64,000 nt of DNA from Candidatus Thiothrix anitrata (GCF_017901155.1 NZ_CP072800.1:2693283-2757282), one strand, 5' to 3'. Positions 1 to 11,221 are shown, numbered from the stretch's first letter. Notes: generated by a model from the letters alone, not told the origin. Translations and numbers: made by a program.

Positions 1-1114
1 ATTACTGGCGGAACAACATTACCAAAACCTGCAACGTTGGTTAGAACCGCTAGGCGTGGAAACCGTCTTCATTAGCGGCGGACAAACCGCACGTCAACGC
101 CGCCGCAAAGTTGAAAACCTACTGCTTGGCATTGGTCATATTGCGGTCGGTACGCACGCGCTGTTTCAAAATAGCGTGGAATTTCTGCAACTGGGCTTGA
201 TTATTATCGACGAACAACACCGTTTCGGGGTGCATCAACGCTTTGCCCTGCGCGAAAAAGGCAAGCAAGGCGAACATTACCCGCATCAACTGGTGATGAC
301 TGCCACCCCGATTCCGCGCACGCTGGCAATGACCGCTTACGGCGATATGGATTACTCGGTGATTGATGAATTACCACCTGGGCGCACCCCGATTACTACC
401 GTGGCATTGAGCAACGAACGCCGCGATGAAGTCATTGAGCGGATTGCCGCTGCTAGTCGCGAAGGTCGGCAAGTTTACTGGGTATGCACCTTAATCGAAG
501 AATCGGAAGTGTTGCAGTGCGAGGCGGCAGAAAAAACCGCTGAATTGTTGCGCGAACGCCTGCCTCACATTCAGGTTGGCTTGGTACACGGGCGTTTACA
601 TGGTAGCGAAAAAGAACGCATTATGCGCGAATTCAAGCAAGGCGAATTGCAATTACTGGTGGCAACGACGGTAATTGAAGTCGGGGTGGATGTTCCCAAT
701 GCTTCCTTAATGGTCATTGAAAACGCCGAACGCATGGGTTTGGCACAATTACACCAACTGCGTGGGCGGGTTGGGCGCGGCAAAGTCGCCAGCAGTTGCG
801 TGTTGCTTTATCAAGCACCGCTGGGAAAAACTGCACGAAAACGCCTTGATGCAATGCGCACGACTACCGATGGTTTCGTGATTGCGGATATTGATTTGGA
901 ACTACGTGGCTCCGGCGAAGTGCTCGGCACACGTCAAACTGGCGATGTCCGCTTAAAAATCGCGAGTTTAGTACGTGATCAACACTGGCTACCTGCGGTG
1001 CAAACGGCAGCGCGTGACATTGTGGCAAATTACCCAGAACGCTTGGAAGCCTTAACCGCAAGGTGGTTACAACGGGTTGGGGAAGATACCGCAACACGGT
1101 TTTTTCAAAGTTGA
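1..1114 (+). CDS. recG: ATP-dependent DNA helicase RecG, C-terminal part (5' end outside window)
   Basis: RecG remodels stalled replication forks and Holliday junctions in the cytoplasm. The frame is open from base 2, so the gene runs in from the left. Visible are the DEQH Walker B box within IIIDEQHRFG, motif III TATPIPRTLAM, and the C-terminal helicase motifs TTVIEVGVDVPNA and QLHQLRGRVGRG. These are followed by the RecG-type C-terminal segment DLELRGSGEVLGTRQTG. About 370 residues are present, just over half of the usual ~690. The N-terminal wedge domain and Walker A are missing only because of the window edge. Codons are intact throughout. It converges on katG, with a shared hairpin terminator between them. 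Confidence 0.95.
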   Translation, partial: LLAEQHYQNLQRWLEPLGVETVFISGGQTARQRRRKVENLLLGIGHIAVGTHALFQNSVEFLQLGLIIIDEQHRFGVHQRFALREKGKQGEHYPHQLVMTATPIPRTLAMTAYGDMDYSVIDELPPGRTPITTVALSNERRDEVIERIAAASREGRQVYWVCTLIEESEVLQCEAAEKTAELLRERLPHIQVGLVHGRLHGSEKERIMREFKQGELQLLVATTVIEVGVDVPNASLMVIENAERMGLAQLHQLRGRVGRGKVASSCVLLYQAPLGKTARKRLDAMRTTTDGFVIADIDLELRGSGEVLGTRQTGDVRLKIASLVRDQHWLPAVQTAARDIVANYPERLEALTARWLQRVGEDTATRFFQS

Positions 1115-1134
1115 CAACCATCCGCCAAACGTTA

Positions 1135-1173
1135 GAAAAAACGGCGTTACCTTAACCGGTAACACCGTTTTTC
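1135..1173. terminator. Bidirectional intrinsic terminator between recG and katG
   Basis: A long inverted repeat pairs 1141-1151 with 1158-1168 (one G-U pair). It is flanked by an A-run on the left and a T-run on the right, so it can terminate transcription from both convergent genes. Confidence 0.8.
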
Positions 1174-1183
1174 TCATGCCATG

Positions 1184-3394
<2,211 letters not shown>

Positions 3395-3420
3395 TCACAC
3401 CCATAGTTTTAACGCGTTAT

Positions 3421-3459
3421 GATTGATCTATCTAGTTGATTAAACCGAATAGATCAATC
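3421..3459. promoter_or_regulatory. Perfect 11-bp inverted repeat in the katG/peroxiredoxin intergenic region, possible OxyR-type operator
   Basis: GATTGATCTAT (3421-3431) and ATAGATCAATC (3449-3459) are exact inverted repeats 17 bp apart, between two divergent peroxide-detoxifying genes. The ATAG/CTAT half-sites resemble LysR-family OxyR boxes. The regulator assignment is inference from context. The rest of 3362-3641 is AT-rich and has no gene. Confidence 0.45.
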
Positions 3460-3641
3460 CATTTTTAAATATAATTAAGGATACGCCAAAAAAACCAGAA
3501 AAACGAACGAATCATCCCAAATAATCCATTTCACAAATGAATCAGTATTTAATAATATACCGATCATGGAAAGCAAAACGATCGACTAGCAAGATCAAGC
3601 TTTCTTAATCACATCAACTGATCACAGTAAAGGATACTGAA

Positions 3642-4282
3642 ATGGAAAACATGACAAACGCTATGCCACGCATTAACGAGCCAGCCCCGGCATTTGAAGC
3701 CCGCACCACCCACGGTGTAAAAAAGCTGGAAGATTACAAAGGCAAATGGTTGGTACTGTTCTCACACCCGGCTGATTTCACCCCGGTTTGCACCACCGAA
3801 TTCATGGCATTTGCCAAACGCCAGAGCGAATTCGCCGCGCTGAATTGCGACCTGTTGGGCTTATCCATCGACAGCTACTACAGCCACGTCGCGTGGGTGC
3901 GCAATATCAAGGAAAAATTCGGTGTGGAAATCGGTTTCCCGATCATCGAAGACCTGAGCATGAAAGTGGCGAATGCCTACGGCATGATCCACCCGGTGCA
4001 GCGGATACTTCCGCCGTGCGTGCCACCTTCATCATCGACCCGAACGGCATTATGCGGGCGATGGTGTACTACCCGATGACCAACGGACGTTCGATTGATG
4101 AATTCCTGCGTTTGGTTGCCGCTTTGCAAACCTCGGATGCCAAAAAAGTAGCAACCCCAGAAGGCTGGCAACCGGGCGATAAAGTCATCGTGCCACCACC
4201 GCAAGATGTCGCAAGCGCAGAAGCCCGCATGAATGAAGGTTACGAATGCACCGACTGGTATTTCTGCAAAAAATCGCTGTAA
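3642..4282 (+). CDS. Peroxiredoxin, AhpC/TSA (1-Cys Prx6-like) family, frameshifted
   Basis: Thiol peroxidase reducing hydrogen and organic peroxides. The N-terminal frame carries the thioredoxin-fold start and the peroxidatic Cys in FTPVCTTEF (about residue 48). After GMIHP (near 4000) the reading moves to another frame and continues with [17 protein letters not shown], then the C-terminal Prx6-type domain ending in [13 protein letters not shown]. Restoring one G in the run at about 3994-3996 rejoins a ~213-residue protein of normal length. RBS AAAGGA precedes the ATG. It is divergent from katG, consistent with a peroxide stimulon. The lesion is probably a sequence error, since both halves are well conserved. 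Confidence 0.85.
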
Positions 4283-4302
4283 TCTAACCCAAACCCGTCA
4301 AA

Positions 4303-4331
4303 AAGCAGGGAGTCACATGACTCCCTTGCTT
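4303..4331. terminator. Hairpin terminator between convergent peroxiredoxin and GDT1-family genes
   Basis: AAGCA-GGGAGTCA (4303-4315) pairs with TGACTCCC-TTGCTT (4318-4331), with one bulged base. It is followed by a T-rich stretch and sits between two converging genes. Confidence 0.7.
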
Positions 4332-4348
4332 GTTTCGGTATCGCGCCA

Positions 4349-4920
4349 TTACCCGATGCCCAACAACGTCGCAATCCCCAAGGTAGCAAAAATCGCCGCA
4401 GCAATCCCATGCACCAGCTTCAACGGCAAATTGCTTCCCATCTTATCGCCCAGCAACACTGCCGGAGCATTCGCCAGCATCATCCCCAAGGTTGTACCGG
4501 CTACCACCCAGAACAGAGAAGCGTATTGCGCCGCTAACGCCACGGTCGCAACCTGCGTTTTGTCCCCATTTCCGCGAGGAAAAACGCCACCACGGTTGCA
4601 CCAAAAATCCCGTAGTGCGTCGCATCCACCTTCACCTCATCGTCATCCAGCTTATCGGGGATCATAATCCACACCGCCATTGCCAGAAACGACAAGCCCA
4701 AAATCCAGCGCAATGCCTCTGCCCCCAGTACCGTCGTGACCCATGCACCGACTGCACCCGCCAACGCATGATTCAGCAAGGTAGCCACCAAAATCCCTAG
4801 GATGATAGGAACCGGGCGGCGGAATTTTGCCGCCAACACCAGTGATAGCAGTTGGGTTTTATCGCCGATTTCCGCAAGCGCAACAATACCGGTTGAAACC
4901 AGAAAAGCCTCCAAACTCAT
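4349..4920 (-). CDS. TMEM165/GDT1 (UPF0016) family cation transporter, probable Mn2+ exporter, frameshifted
   Basis: Six-helix inner membrane protein of the GDT1 family, whose bacterial members export manganese. The family has two E-x-G-D-K-T signatures. The first, EIGDKTQ, is intact near residue 18. The second is broken in the middle (AEMG, then out of frame) at about 4560. One extra G in the GGG run restores EMGDKTQ and joins the C-terminal half, which ends in TLGIATLLGIG. Restored length is about 190 residues, as usual. The start codon overlaps the stop of the upstream rhodanese gene (ATGA), so the two are co-transcribed. Mn export next to peroxide defence genes is a plausible pairing. Confidence 0.82.
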
Positions 4921-5376
4921 TGACGCACGACCGGCTTACCCGCTTTCATCCACCCCATAATCCCATGCGTCACGTTATACACTTCCTTATAACCCACTTG
5001 CGCCAACATATCTGCCCTGCCCTTGTGCGGTTGCCGGTGCGACAAATCAAGGCAACGGGCTTATCGGTTGCGGCTACTTGCTGCACTTTAGCCAAAAAAT
5101 CCGGCGCGACCGAACCATTTTCCCTAAACAAGGTAATCCGATGGCTATCCGCCACCGTGCCGGTTTGCGCCCACTCTTCCGGCAAACGAATGTCGATCAA
5201 GGTGACTTTTTGATCCAACAAGGTTTGTAACTCGGCATTGGAAATATTTTTCACTGCCCCTGTGTCGCCGCTGCCGCTGTGTTATTACCGCTAACGCTTT
5301 CAGCTTTTGAACAAGCCCCCAACGTAACCACAGCACTCAACGCCAGCGCGAGTGCTAACCACTTCATTGCATACAT
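4917..5376 (-). CDS. Rhodanese-domain lipoprotein, frameshifted twice
   Basis: Single rhodanese-like domain protein. The reconstructed N terminus, starting at ATG 5376 (upstream GGAG), is a lipoprotein signal with lipobox TLGAC. A one-base loss near 5255 (GGGG run) separates this from the rhodanese body KNISNAELQTLL. The active-site loop CRTGNRT follows. A second one-base loss near 5018-5025 separates it from the C terminus VYNVTHGIMGWMKAGKP. Reconstructed length is about 153 residues. It probably handles sulfane sulfur in the periplasm or on the inner membrane. Its stop overlaps the start of the GDT1-family gene. Confidence 0.75.
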
Positions 5377-5421
5377 TGTTATAAAACTCCAAAACTAAAC
5401 GTATTTTATTTCAATAAATGT

Positions 5422-6533
5422 TCATAGCAGCTGATCTGTCAGTGTGCGCATAAACGCCACTAACGCATCCACCTCCGCATCCTTCAGAGCGGGCTGCTGA
5501 AAGTCCTCTTCATCCAAAGCCAGATGACTATCGACTTCCGGCACATCCCACGGTTTGCTAGTTTCCGGGTTGAGAGTGCGCTGCGCATTATTAAACTTGT
5601 CGTAAAACAATACAACTGTACGCAAATCGGCAAACACGCCATTGTGCATATACGGCGCAGTCACCGCGACATTGCGCAAGGTGGGTACTTTGAATTTGCC
5701 CGCCGCTGTGGGGTCGCTAATGTCGGGTGTGCCAACAAACCTTGATCAACGAAATCCTTAGCCTTGCCATTCGCCGCCCGTACCGCGTGATTGGTCGGCA
5801 CACCCAAATTGTGGTACTCGTAATTGCTGAAGGTTTCGCCCTCACTACCGGGAAATGCCTTCACCTGATGGCAGCGGTTGCAATTGGTGAACTGCTGGGA
5901 AAAGAACAAGGATTCACCCAACGATTCCTGATCCGTCAGTTCGACCTCCCCTTTCAAATAGCGGTCATATTTGGAATCAAACGGCGCGAACAGATCAGTT
6001 TTTTCAAACTCGCCCAAACTTTCCGCCATTGCTGCGTAAGCCGTTTCCGGCGTGTCAAAAACACTTGCGCCAAAAAGCTGCTTGAAGGCGCTGACATAAT
6101 CCTGATTTTCTTGCAAACGCGCCACCAGGGCGGCTTTATCCGGCATCCCCATTTCCACCGGATTCAGTGGCGGGCACCGGCTTGCCCGGCTAAATCGTTC
6201 TCGCGCCCATCCAGAAATTGCCCACCGATATAGTTACCCGCTTTGTTTTGGTGAAAATCCGGGCTGAATTTGGCGTAAGTTGCCGTCGGTGCATTGCGAT
6301 CCCCAAGGATTTGCCGTCATCGCCAAGGAAACCGCTTTGCCCACCGCTGTGCTGCGATTATCCACAAAACCGTGCTCAGGATTGTGGCAAGTGGCGCAAG
6401 ATTGCGTGCGGTTTTTCGACAGATTCACGTCAGAAAACAGCTTTTCGCCCAAGGCGGCTTTGGTATTAAGGGGAGGATTAGCGGCAATGGCAGTTGATGC
6501 CAAGCACAATAAGCAGAAAAAAAGAAGGCGCAT
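5422..6533 (-). CDS. Di-haem cytochrome c peroxidase (MauG/CcpA family), multiply frameshifted
   Basis: Periplasmic peroxidase taking electrons from small cytochromes to reduce hydrogen peroxide. A signal peptide ([16 protein letters not shown]) opens the protein. The first haem site is CATCH, followed by GFVDNR; the second haem site is CNRCH. The C-terminal [16 protein letters not shown] block is characteristic of the family. The coding frame is broken about five times, near 6330, 6305, 6175, 5725 and neighbouring runs. Each break is repaired by adding one base to a G or C run, giving for example [19 protein letters not shown]. Total reconstructed length is about 370 residues. No close operon partner is seen. 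Confidence 0.85.
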
Positions 6534-6666
6534 GGTGTGGCTTTCAGTGATTGCAAAGCCTGCAATATAAATGAGAATGCTTTACATCACAATATGGAAA
6601 ATCCCTGTTTGGGTAATGCGCCGCATCCGAAGACCGCGTGTGCCTCAACAGAAGATCGGAGGAAAC

Positions 6667-7134
6667 TTACATCTGTGACTGTAAATAGTTCTGCAAGCCG
6701 ATTTTGTTAATCAAACCCAGTTGCTTTTCCAAATAATAAGCGTGATCTTGCTCGGTATCATCCAGTTGGCTACGCAGCATTTCACGGGTAACGTAATCTT
6801 GCTCTTCTTCGCAGATTTTCATCGCCGCCTTCAGCGCACCGACCACATGGTATTCCAGCGCAAGGTCATTCTTAAACATGCTGGGCACATCGGAACCCAC
6901 ATTCAGGCTGTCTTGATTGTTCAGATCCGGCACACCTTCGAGGAAGAGGATACGGCGAATAATGGCATCGGCATGGGCACTTTCTTCCTGACGTTCATGC
7001 TCGTAATGTTCGTACAGCTTGCTCAAACCCCAGTCGTCACACATGCGCGAATGGATAAAATATTGGTCGCGTGCTGCCAACTCCCCCGCCAACAGGGTTT
7101 TCAGCACGTCAATAACGCGGTCGTTGCCTTTCAT
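6667..7134 (-). CDS. bfr: Bacterioferritin, ferroxidase-type subunit lacking the haem Met
   Basis: Iron-storage shell subunit, 155 residues, aligning without gaps to E. coli Bfr. All ferroxidase ligands are present: Glu18, Glu51, His54, Glu94, Glu127 and His130. Position 52, the haem-ligating Met, is Ser (EESAHAD). This subunit should therefore oxidise Fe2+ but not form a haem site on its own. It lies 12 bp downstream of a second bacterioferritin gene with the reverse pattern, so a mixed 24-mer is likely, as in bacteria with paired BfrA/BfrB. The frame is intact. Confidence 0.93.
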   Translation of the reverse strand: MKGNDRVIDVLKTLLAGELAARDQYFIHSRMCDDWGLSKLYEHYEHERQEESAHADAIIRRILFLEGVPDLNNQDSLNVGSDVPSMFKNDLALEYHVVGALKAAMKICEEEQDYVTREMLRSQLDDTEQDHAYYLEKQLGLINKIGLQNYLQSQM

Positions 7135-7146
7135 AATGTCGTCTCC

Positions 7147-7617
7147 TTATGCGTTCATCATGGATTGTAAATAATCGGGCAAACCGGCATTCTGGATTGC
7201 CCATTGCTGGGATTCGAGCCAGTCGATTTGCTCTTCTTCCTCTTCAAGGATTTCTTGCAGCATGTCGCGGGTCACGTAATCCTGCGCTTGTTCGCACGCC
7301 GCAATCACGCTGCGCAATTCCGCCACCACTTCACCCGCTAAACGCAAGTCGTTGGCGATGATTTCCGGCACATCTTCACCAAGATACAGCTTGCCAAGGT
7401 CTTGCAGATTCGGCAGTGCTTCAAGGAACAGGATGCGCTCGATCAGCTCATCCGCCTGTTTCATGGCTTTAATGGAACGCTTGTATTCGTGCTTGTTGAA
7501 ACCTTCCAAGCCCCAGTTTTTACACATGCGGGCGTGCAGGAAGTATTGGTTAATCGCGGTCAACTGGCTACGTAGCACCAGATTCAGCGAACGGTTAATG
7601 TCGGGGTTTCCTTTCAT
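7147..7617 (-). CDS. bfr: Bacterioferritin, haem-type subunit lacking ferroxidase ligands
   Basis: 156-residue bacterioferritin homologue, colinear with E. coli Bfr. The haem ligand Met52 is kept (AMKQAD). The ferroxidase ligands are replaced: Gln18 for Glu, Ala51 for Glu, Gln54 for His, Ala94 for Glu and Gln130 for His. It should bind haem between subunits but cannot form a di-iron centre. It is first in a two-gene operon with the ferroxidase-type subunit, RBS GGAG before the ATG. Fur-box-like sequences lie upstream in the region shared with the divergent nitroreductase gene. Confidence 0.92.
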   Translation of the reverse strand: MKGNPDINRSLNLVLRSQLTAINQYFLHARMCKNWGLEGFNKHEYKRSIKAMKQADELIERILFLEALPNLQDLGKLYLGEDVPEIIANDLRLAGEVVAELRSVIAACEQAQDYVTRDMLQEILEEEEEQIDWLESQQWAIQNAGLPDYLQSMMNA

Positions 7618-7720
7618 CGCTATCTCCTATTTGTGTGATTTATTTGCGTGAAGGTCAATCCTACCGTTCAGTGAGTCTTGGAGCAATTACATATTTTCTT
7701 TGTGTAACAATAACTTAAGT

Positions 7721-7790
7721 AACAATTATCAAAATCATTTCCAATAACACCGATTTCCCTTGCCAAAATAAATGAGAATCAATACTATTA
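7721..7790. promoter_or_regulatory. Two Fur-box-like sites upstream of bacterioferritin operon and divergent iron locus
   Basis: AACAATTATCAAAATCATTT (7721-7740) and AAATGAGAATCAATACTATT (about 7770-7789) resemble the 19-bp Fur consensus of GATAAT-type hexamers. They lie in the 256-bp intergenic region between two divergent iron-related operons. Assignment is by eye. Confidence 0.5.
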
Positions 7791-7814
7791 TAGACAAGTC
7801 GCTCTCCTAATTAC

Positions 7815-7840
7815 GCAAGCCACCCTTCCTGTTAGCCAGC
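7815..7840 (+). promoter_or_regulatory. Shared leader motif, copy 1 (GCAAGCCA ... AGCCAGC)
   Basis: GCAAGCCA at 7815-7822 and AGCCAGC at 7834-7840, followed by a run of six T. The start codon of the nitroreductase gene is 34 bases after the motif. Related copies lie at 9775-9804 and 23788-23818, both upstream of genes in this iron-related region. Function unknown. Confidence 0.4.
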
Positions 7841-7873
7841 GTGTTTTTTACACCCGACACCAGAGGATTGGTC

Positions 7874-8580
7874 ATGACCTACTTGCACTCCATTTTCAAA
7901 TCCAAGGATATGGCGTTGGCACTGGCAGTGGATCGCGTCATCCGCAACCGCCGCACACGGAAAGTGTTAGGCCACCTGCATTCCCCGCCGTTATTCCCAC
8001 GGTTTCACTGAAAAAGTCGAAGAAGCCGTGCGTATCGCGGGTTGGGCACCGTTTCATTTCCCGCCAACAAAATTCACCGTCAGAATGAACTCGATTCGTG
8101 TGTCCCTTGGCGTTTTTACGCGCTGGATCAAGCCAGTTGCCTGACGCTTGCACATTGTCTGCTGGATAACGGTGCGGGCAATGTGACCGAAGATTCCACC
8201 ATTATCCGCATGTTAGCCGCTGCCGGGTCGGTGGTGTTAAGCACATGGCTGCCTGAGCCAGACCACAGCAGCAAAGCGCAACACATGAACGAAGAACACC
8301 TTGCGGGTACTGCCGCCGCCGTCCAAAACCTGTTACTGGCTGGCGAAGCGCGTGATTTGCAAACCTATTGGTCTAGCGGTGGTGTATTAGCCTCCAGCGA
8401 GTGTTTCAAACTGTGTGGCATTCCCACAGAACAAAAATTACTGGGTGCAATTTTTATGTTCCCGCCCAAGCAGACAGCACCGCTGACATTCACGAAGGCA
8501 AATTGCGCAACCAACGCGGCACACCGGATAGCTGGCGCACGTGGGTATCACTGAGTCAACCACAGGAGCAAGCCGCATGA
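7874..8580 (+). CDS. Nitroreductase family protein, frameshifted
   Basis: Flavin-dependent nitroreductase-like protein. The start ATG 7874 opens with AVDRVIRNRRTRKVLG, the usual family opening. The reading then passes through another frame (FTEKVEEAVRIAGWAPFHF) and returns to the first for VPWRFYALDQASC and NEEHLAGTAAAVQNLLLAGEA, matching the conserved C-terminal helix. A last one-base loss near 8455 restores YVPAQADSTADIHEGKLR and a stop (TGA, 8578-8580) overlapping the next start codon. Length after repair is about 235 residues. Its coupling to the following ligase gene and position beside bacterioferritin and the fez-like block suggest a redox role in iron handling, which is inference. Confidence 0.6.
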
Positions 8581-9648
8581 ATTCATTCCGTTTTGGCATT
8601 GAACACGAAGTCGCGTTTTACCGCGCTGACGGCAAATTCGCCGATTTCACCAACACTCGCTTTGAAGATTTCCAGCAAATCGTTGATCGCTTGCCAGAAT
8701 ACCCCAGTGATGCCGAGCATTTGCGCAGTGGCGATGCGGGTATCCGCCGTAAACGTTGGTACATCGAAGGTTACGAACGCTTCAACGAAGATGGCACACT
8801 GCGGACTTGCATCCCAAAGGCGTCGAAATCCGCACCACCATTCACACCAGCATTCAAAGCGTGTTGAACGAATTGCAGGACAGTTACACCCTTTTGCAAG
8901 AGATGGCGGCACGTTATGGCTATCGCCCTGCCCAGTGAGCTTCAACCCAGAACAGGTAAAATTCACCCCCAACCCACCTCTGAATGCGTTTGAGCGCGAA
9001 CAACAGCGCAACGAATCGCCCGAAGAACGCGATACTGCCCATATCCCCATGCTCACGTATGGCCCTGACCTGAGCTTGTCGCAACCGGGTATGAATAGTG
9101 CGGCAATGATCGACGCTGCCAGCAAACTGACGTATTACAGCCCGTTTATTGTGCCTTTCAGTTTCAACTCGCCCTTTTATGCGGGGGAAATTTGGTCAGG
9201 TTTGTCGATCCGCACATGGAAACGTACCGGCGCACGCCCCGCCACCTTGGTGTTTCCACCCGATAGCGGACATTTGCTGCATTCCAATCCAACTTTGACC
9301 AAAGCACCGCGCCATCCGGCAGAAGCAGGACGGATTGAGTTCAAAGCGTTTGATTCCAGCAGTGATTTCACCTTGTATGGCACACTGTTTGCATTGCTGA
9401 AAGGGCTGATGCTGGATAATAGCTTGCCGGGGCGAGCCATTGTGCCGAATGCGCACCAGCATCAAGTGGCAGCGATGCAGGCATTTGATAACCCCTTGAT
9501 TTTCAAGTTTGCATGGCAAGCACTTCACGCCGCTGATCGGGCATTGGGCAATGACCCTGACCATCAATTGCTGGAACCGCTGTTTGATATGCTGCAACGC
9601 AAACGCACACCCGCACATGAGTTGCTGGAGATGCGCTTGTGCGCATGA
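8577..9648 (+). CDS. Glutamate-cysteine ligase family 2 (GCS2) carboxylate-amine ligase, frameshifted
   Basis: ATP-dependent carboxylate-amine ligase related to YbdK/EgtA-type GCS2 proteins. The start is ATG 8577, overlapping the preceding stop (ATGA), and the N terminus FRFGIEHEVAFY is the family's first substrate motif. Two one-base shifts, near 8815 and 8930, move the reading through HPKGVEIRTTIHTSIQSVL and then VSFNPEQVKFTPNPPL. The rest is open to the TGA at 9648 and includes SGLSIRTWKRTG. About 356 residues in total. Substrate unknown; a gamma-glutamyl thiol or peptide is possible. Overlap with the nitroreductase gene indicates one transcript. Confidence 0.65.
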
Positions 9649-9774
9649 CTTTGCTATTGGAAACCTCATGGAAATTTGAAGCCGTTTTGCCATAAGAAGC
9701 CAACTTTGTTGACCAATCTCAATGCCAAATCAAAACTGCTATGAGACGCTATCAGCCGTCACATTAATTTCACG

Positions 9775-9804
9775 GCAAGCCACTCCTATTCCGGGATAGC
9801 CAGC
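9775..9804 (+). promoter_or_regulatory. Shared leader motif, copy 2
   Basis: GCAAGCCA (9775-9782) and AGCCAGC (9798-9804) lie just before the fez-like block, in a 225-bp gap after the GCS2 gene. The spacing between the halves (15 bases) is close to that of copy 3 (16). The T-run of the other two copies is absent. The rest of the gap shows no gene. Confidence 0.35.
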
Positions 9805-9875
9805 TGAATAACAACCCCGCTGTCATGGAGTACGGCAATGTTATTGGTTGGTCTCGCACCCACAAAGGGGAGCGC

Positions 9876-10240
9876 ATGGCAGCCATCCCCAACCTCAACT
9901 TCGACACCGCTGCCCTGCTGCGCCTGCGCCAGCACCTCAACATTGTCCACCACATTCCCGGACGCATTCGCTTGCGCCTTGGCATGGCTTTGTGGAGCAG
10001 CAGCGCACAACTTGACCGCAACCAGTTCCAACGCCTGCTCGACGGGCTGGAAGGCATCCGCGATGTACGCATCAACCCAGCGGTCGCCTCTGTCACCATT
10101 GAATACAACCCCAAACACATTCCCCCAACGACTGGGAAACGCTGCTGCATGGCGACGACCAAGCCGCCAGCACCTTATTGGATGACTGGCTAAGGCGTCA
10201 CGCCCAGTTGTTACACGACACCTTCATGCACAAGGAGTAA
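9876..10240 (+). CDS. HMA-like domain protein with R-x-R motif (FezC-like ferrosome candidate), frameshifted
   Basis: Small protein with a ferredoxin-like HMA fold in which the usual CxxC metal site is replaced by HHIPGRIRLRLG. The second half, GLEGIRDVRINPAVASVTIEY, is the typical beta-alpha-beta of an HMA domain. The same R-x-R motif recurs in the P-type ATPase and in the protein at 13856-14223. ATG 9876 is chosen for its AGGGGAG site; an upstream in-frame ATG at 9825 has none. One C lost in the run near 10128 separates the C terminus, which ends in HAQLLHDTFMHKE. About 121 residues after repair. Its role in metal-granule formation is inferred from cluster similarity. Confidence 0.6.
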
Positions 10241-10243
10241 ACA

Positions 10244-10822
10244 ATGAACGAACCAACAATGCCAACCAAGGCATGAACCCGGCGGAGGCCACCACTATGA
10301 TGGACGGCGAAGCCCCGCAGGACAAGGCAAGGCAAGCCCGCAAGCAAGGCGGCAACCCGGAAGCGCAAGGCTTGTACCAACAAGCGGCTGCTCAACAATC
10401 CGCACCGCAAATGCCCTATCCACCTCAACAGCCTTACCCCTACGGTTACGCGGCACAACCTGTGTATGGGCAAGCACCCGGCATGGGACAAATGTACGGT
10501 CAATACGCCGCCCACCGCCGCCGCCACCTGCCCGACCCTCCGGTCTGAACCAGATGGTGCAAGATATGACCAGCGGCACACCCGGTCTTTCCAGCCTCAC
10601 CAAACTGATCGACTTCGACGACAAGGATTTCTGGAAAGGCGCATTGGTCGGTGCTGCCGCCGTGCTGCTACTCACTAATAGCGGCGTACAACGCGCCCTG
10701 TTCCGGGAGCGGTCAAAACCCGCGATGCCGCCGAAGATGGGGTGGAAAAGGTCAAAGAAGGCGTCAGTAAAGTGAAAGAAACCGTGCAAAAAGCCGCCAG
10801 CAAGGAGAATGACGATGAGTGA
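10244..10822 (+). CDS. Small membrane protein with Gln/Pro/Tyr-rich N-terminal tail, fez-like cluster, frameshifted
   Basis: Unrecognised by name. Repair of three one-base losses (near 10260, 10515 and 10710) gives about 193 residues. There is a low-complexity tail rich in Gln, Pro and Tyr (PYPPQQPYPYGYAAQPVYG) and a poly-Pro segment. One hydrophobic helix follows (KGALVGAAAVLLLTNSGVQ), then a Lys/Glu/Val-rich amphipathic tail (EKVKEGVSKVKETVQKA) like YtxH-type proteins. The same architecture recurs in the gene at 11222. Such proteins could coat or shape a membrane vesicle, by analogy to organelle-associated proteins (inference). The stop overlaps the next start. Confidence 0.5.
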
Positions 10823-11197
10823 TCATTACCCCGTCGCGCAAAACCAGATGCAATACCCGCAAACCGCGCAGAATCCGGTTCCCACTTGTTCCCTCAGTGC
10901 GCTTGCCAATATGGCTATTGCAGGTGCGGTCATTGGTGGTTCTGCCGCTGCGGCTAAAAATTTACGGCGCGTCCAACAAGAAGAAATCCAATCACGCGAA
11001 GCCCTGATTGATACCGGCAAAACCGCACTTTCCAGCGCAGTTGCCACAGCGGCTGCTACTGCTGCCGCCACCACGGTTGCTGGTGTGGTTTCCCATGCAG
11101 TGGCTGACCGGAGCTGTTGCGCTTGGCAGTGATGCTTGGTGTCGGCACAGCCGTGCTGTACGGCCTGAATCGCTGGACAGAAAACAACGGCGCGTAA
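10815..11197 (+). CDS. Small Ala-rich membrane protein, fez-like cluster, frameshifted
   Basis: Start at ATG 10815, placed seven bases after AAGGAG; a nearer ATG at 10809 is too close to the ribosome site. A short Gln/Tyr-containing tail precedes a Gly/Ala-rich hydrophobic helix (IAGAVIGGSAAAAKNLRR). A polar linker and a second Ala-rich stretch follow (SSAVATAAATAAATTVAG). One G lost near 11112 separates the last part, LRLAVMLGVGTAVLYGLNRW, a third hydrophobic segment. About 127 residues after repair. No named family recognised. It overlaps the preceding gene and lies in the middle of the putative ferrosome operon. Confidence 0.5.
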
Positions 11198-11221
11198 CCC
11201 CCATTCACAAGGAAGCAGATC

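Noticed and set aside
5422-6533. True pseudogene of cytochrome c peroxidase
   Set aside because: All haem and catalytic motifs survive in order and each break is a single missing base in a run, as elsewhere in the same segment; more likely a sequence error.
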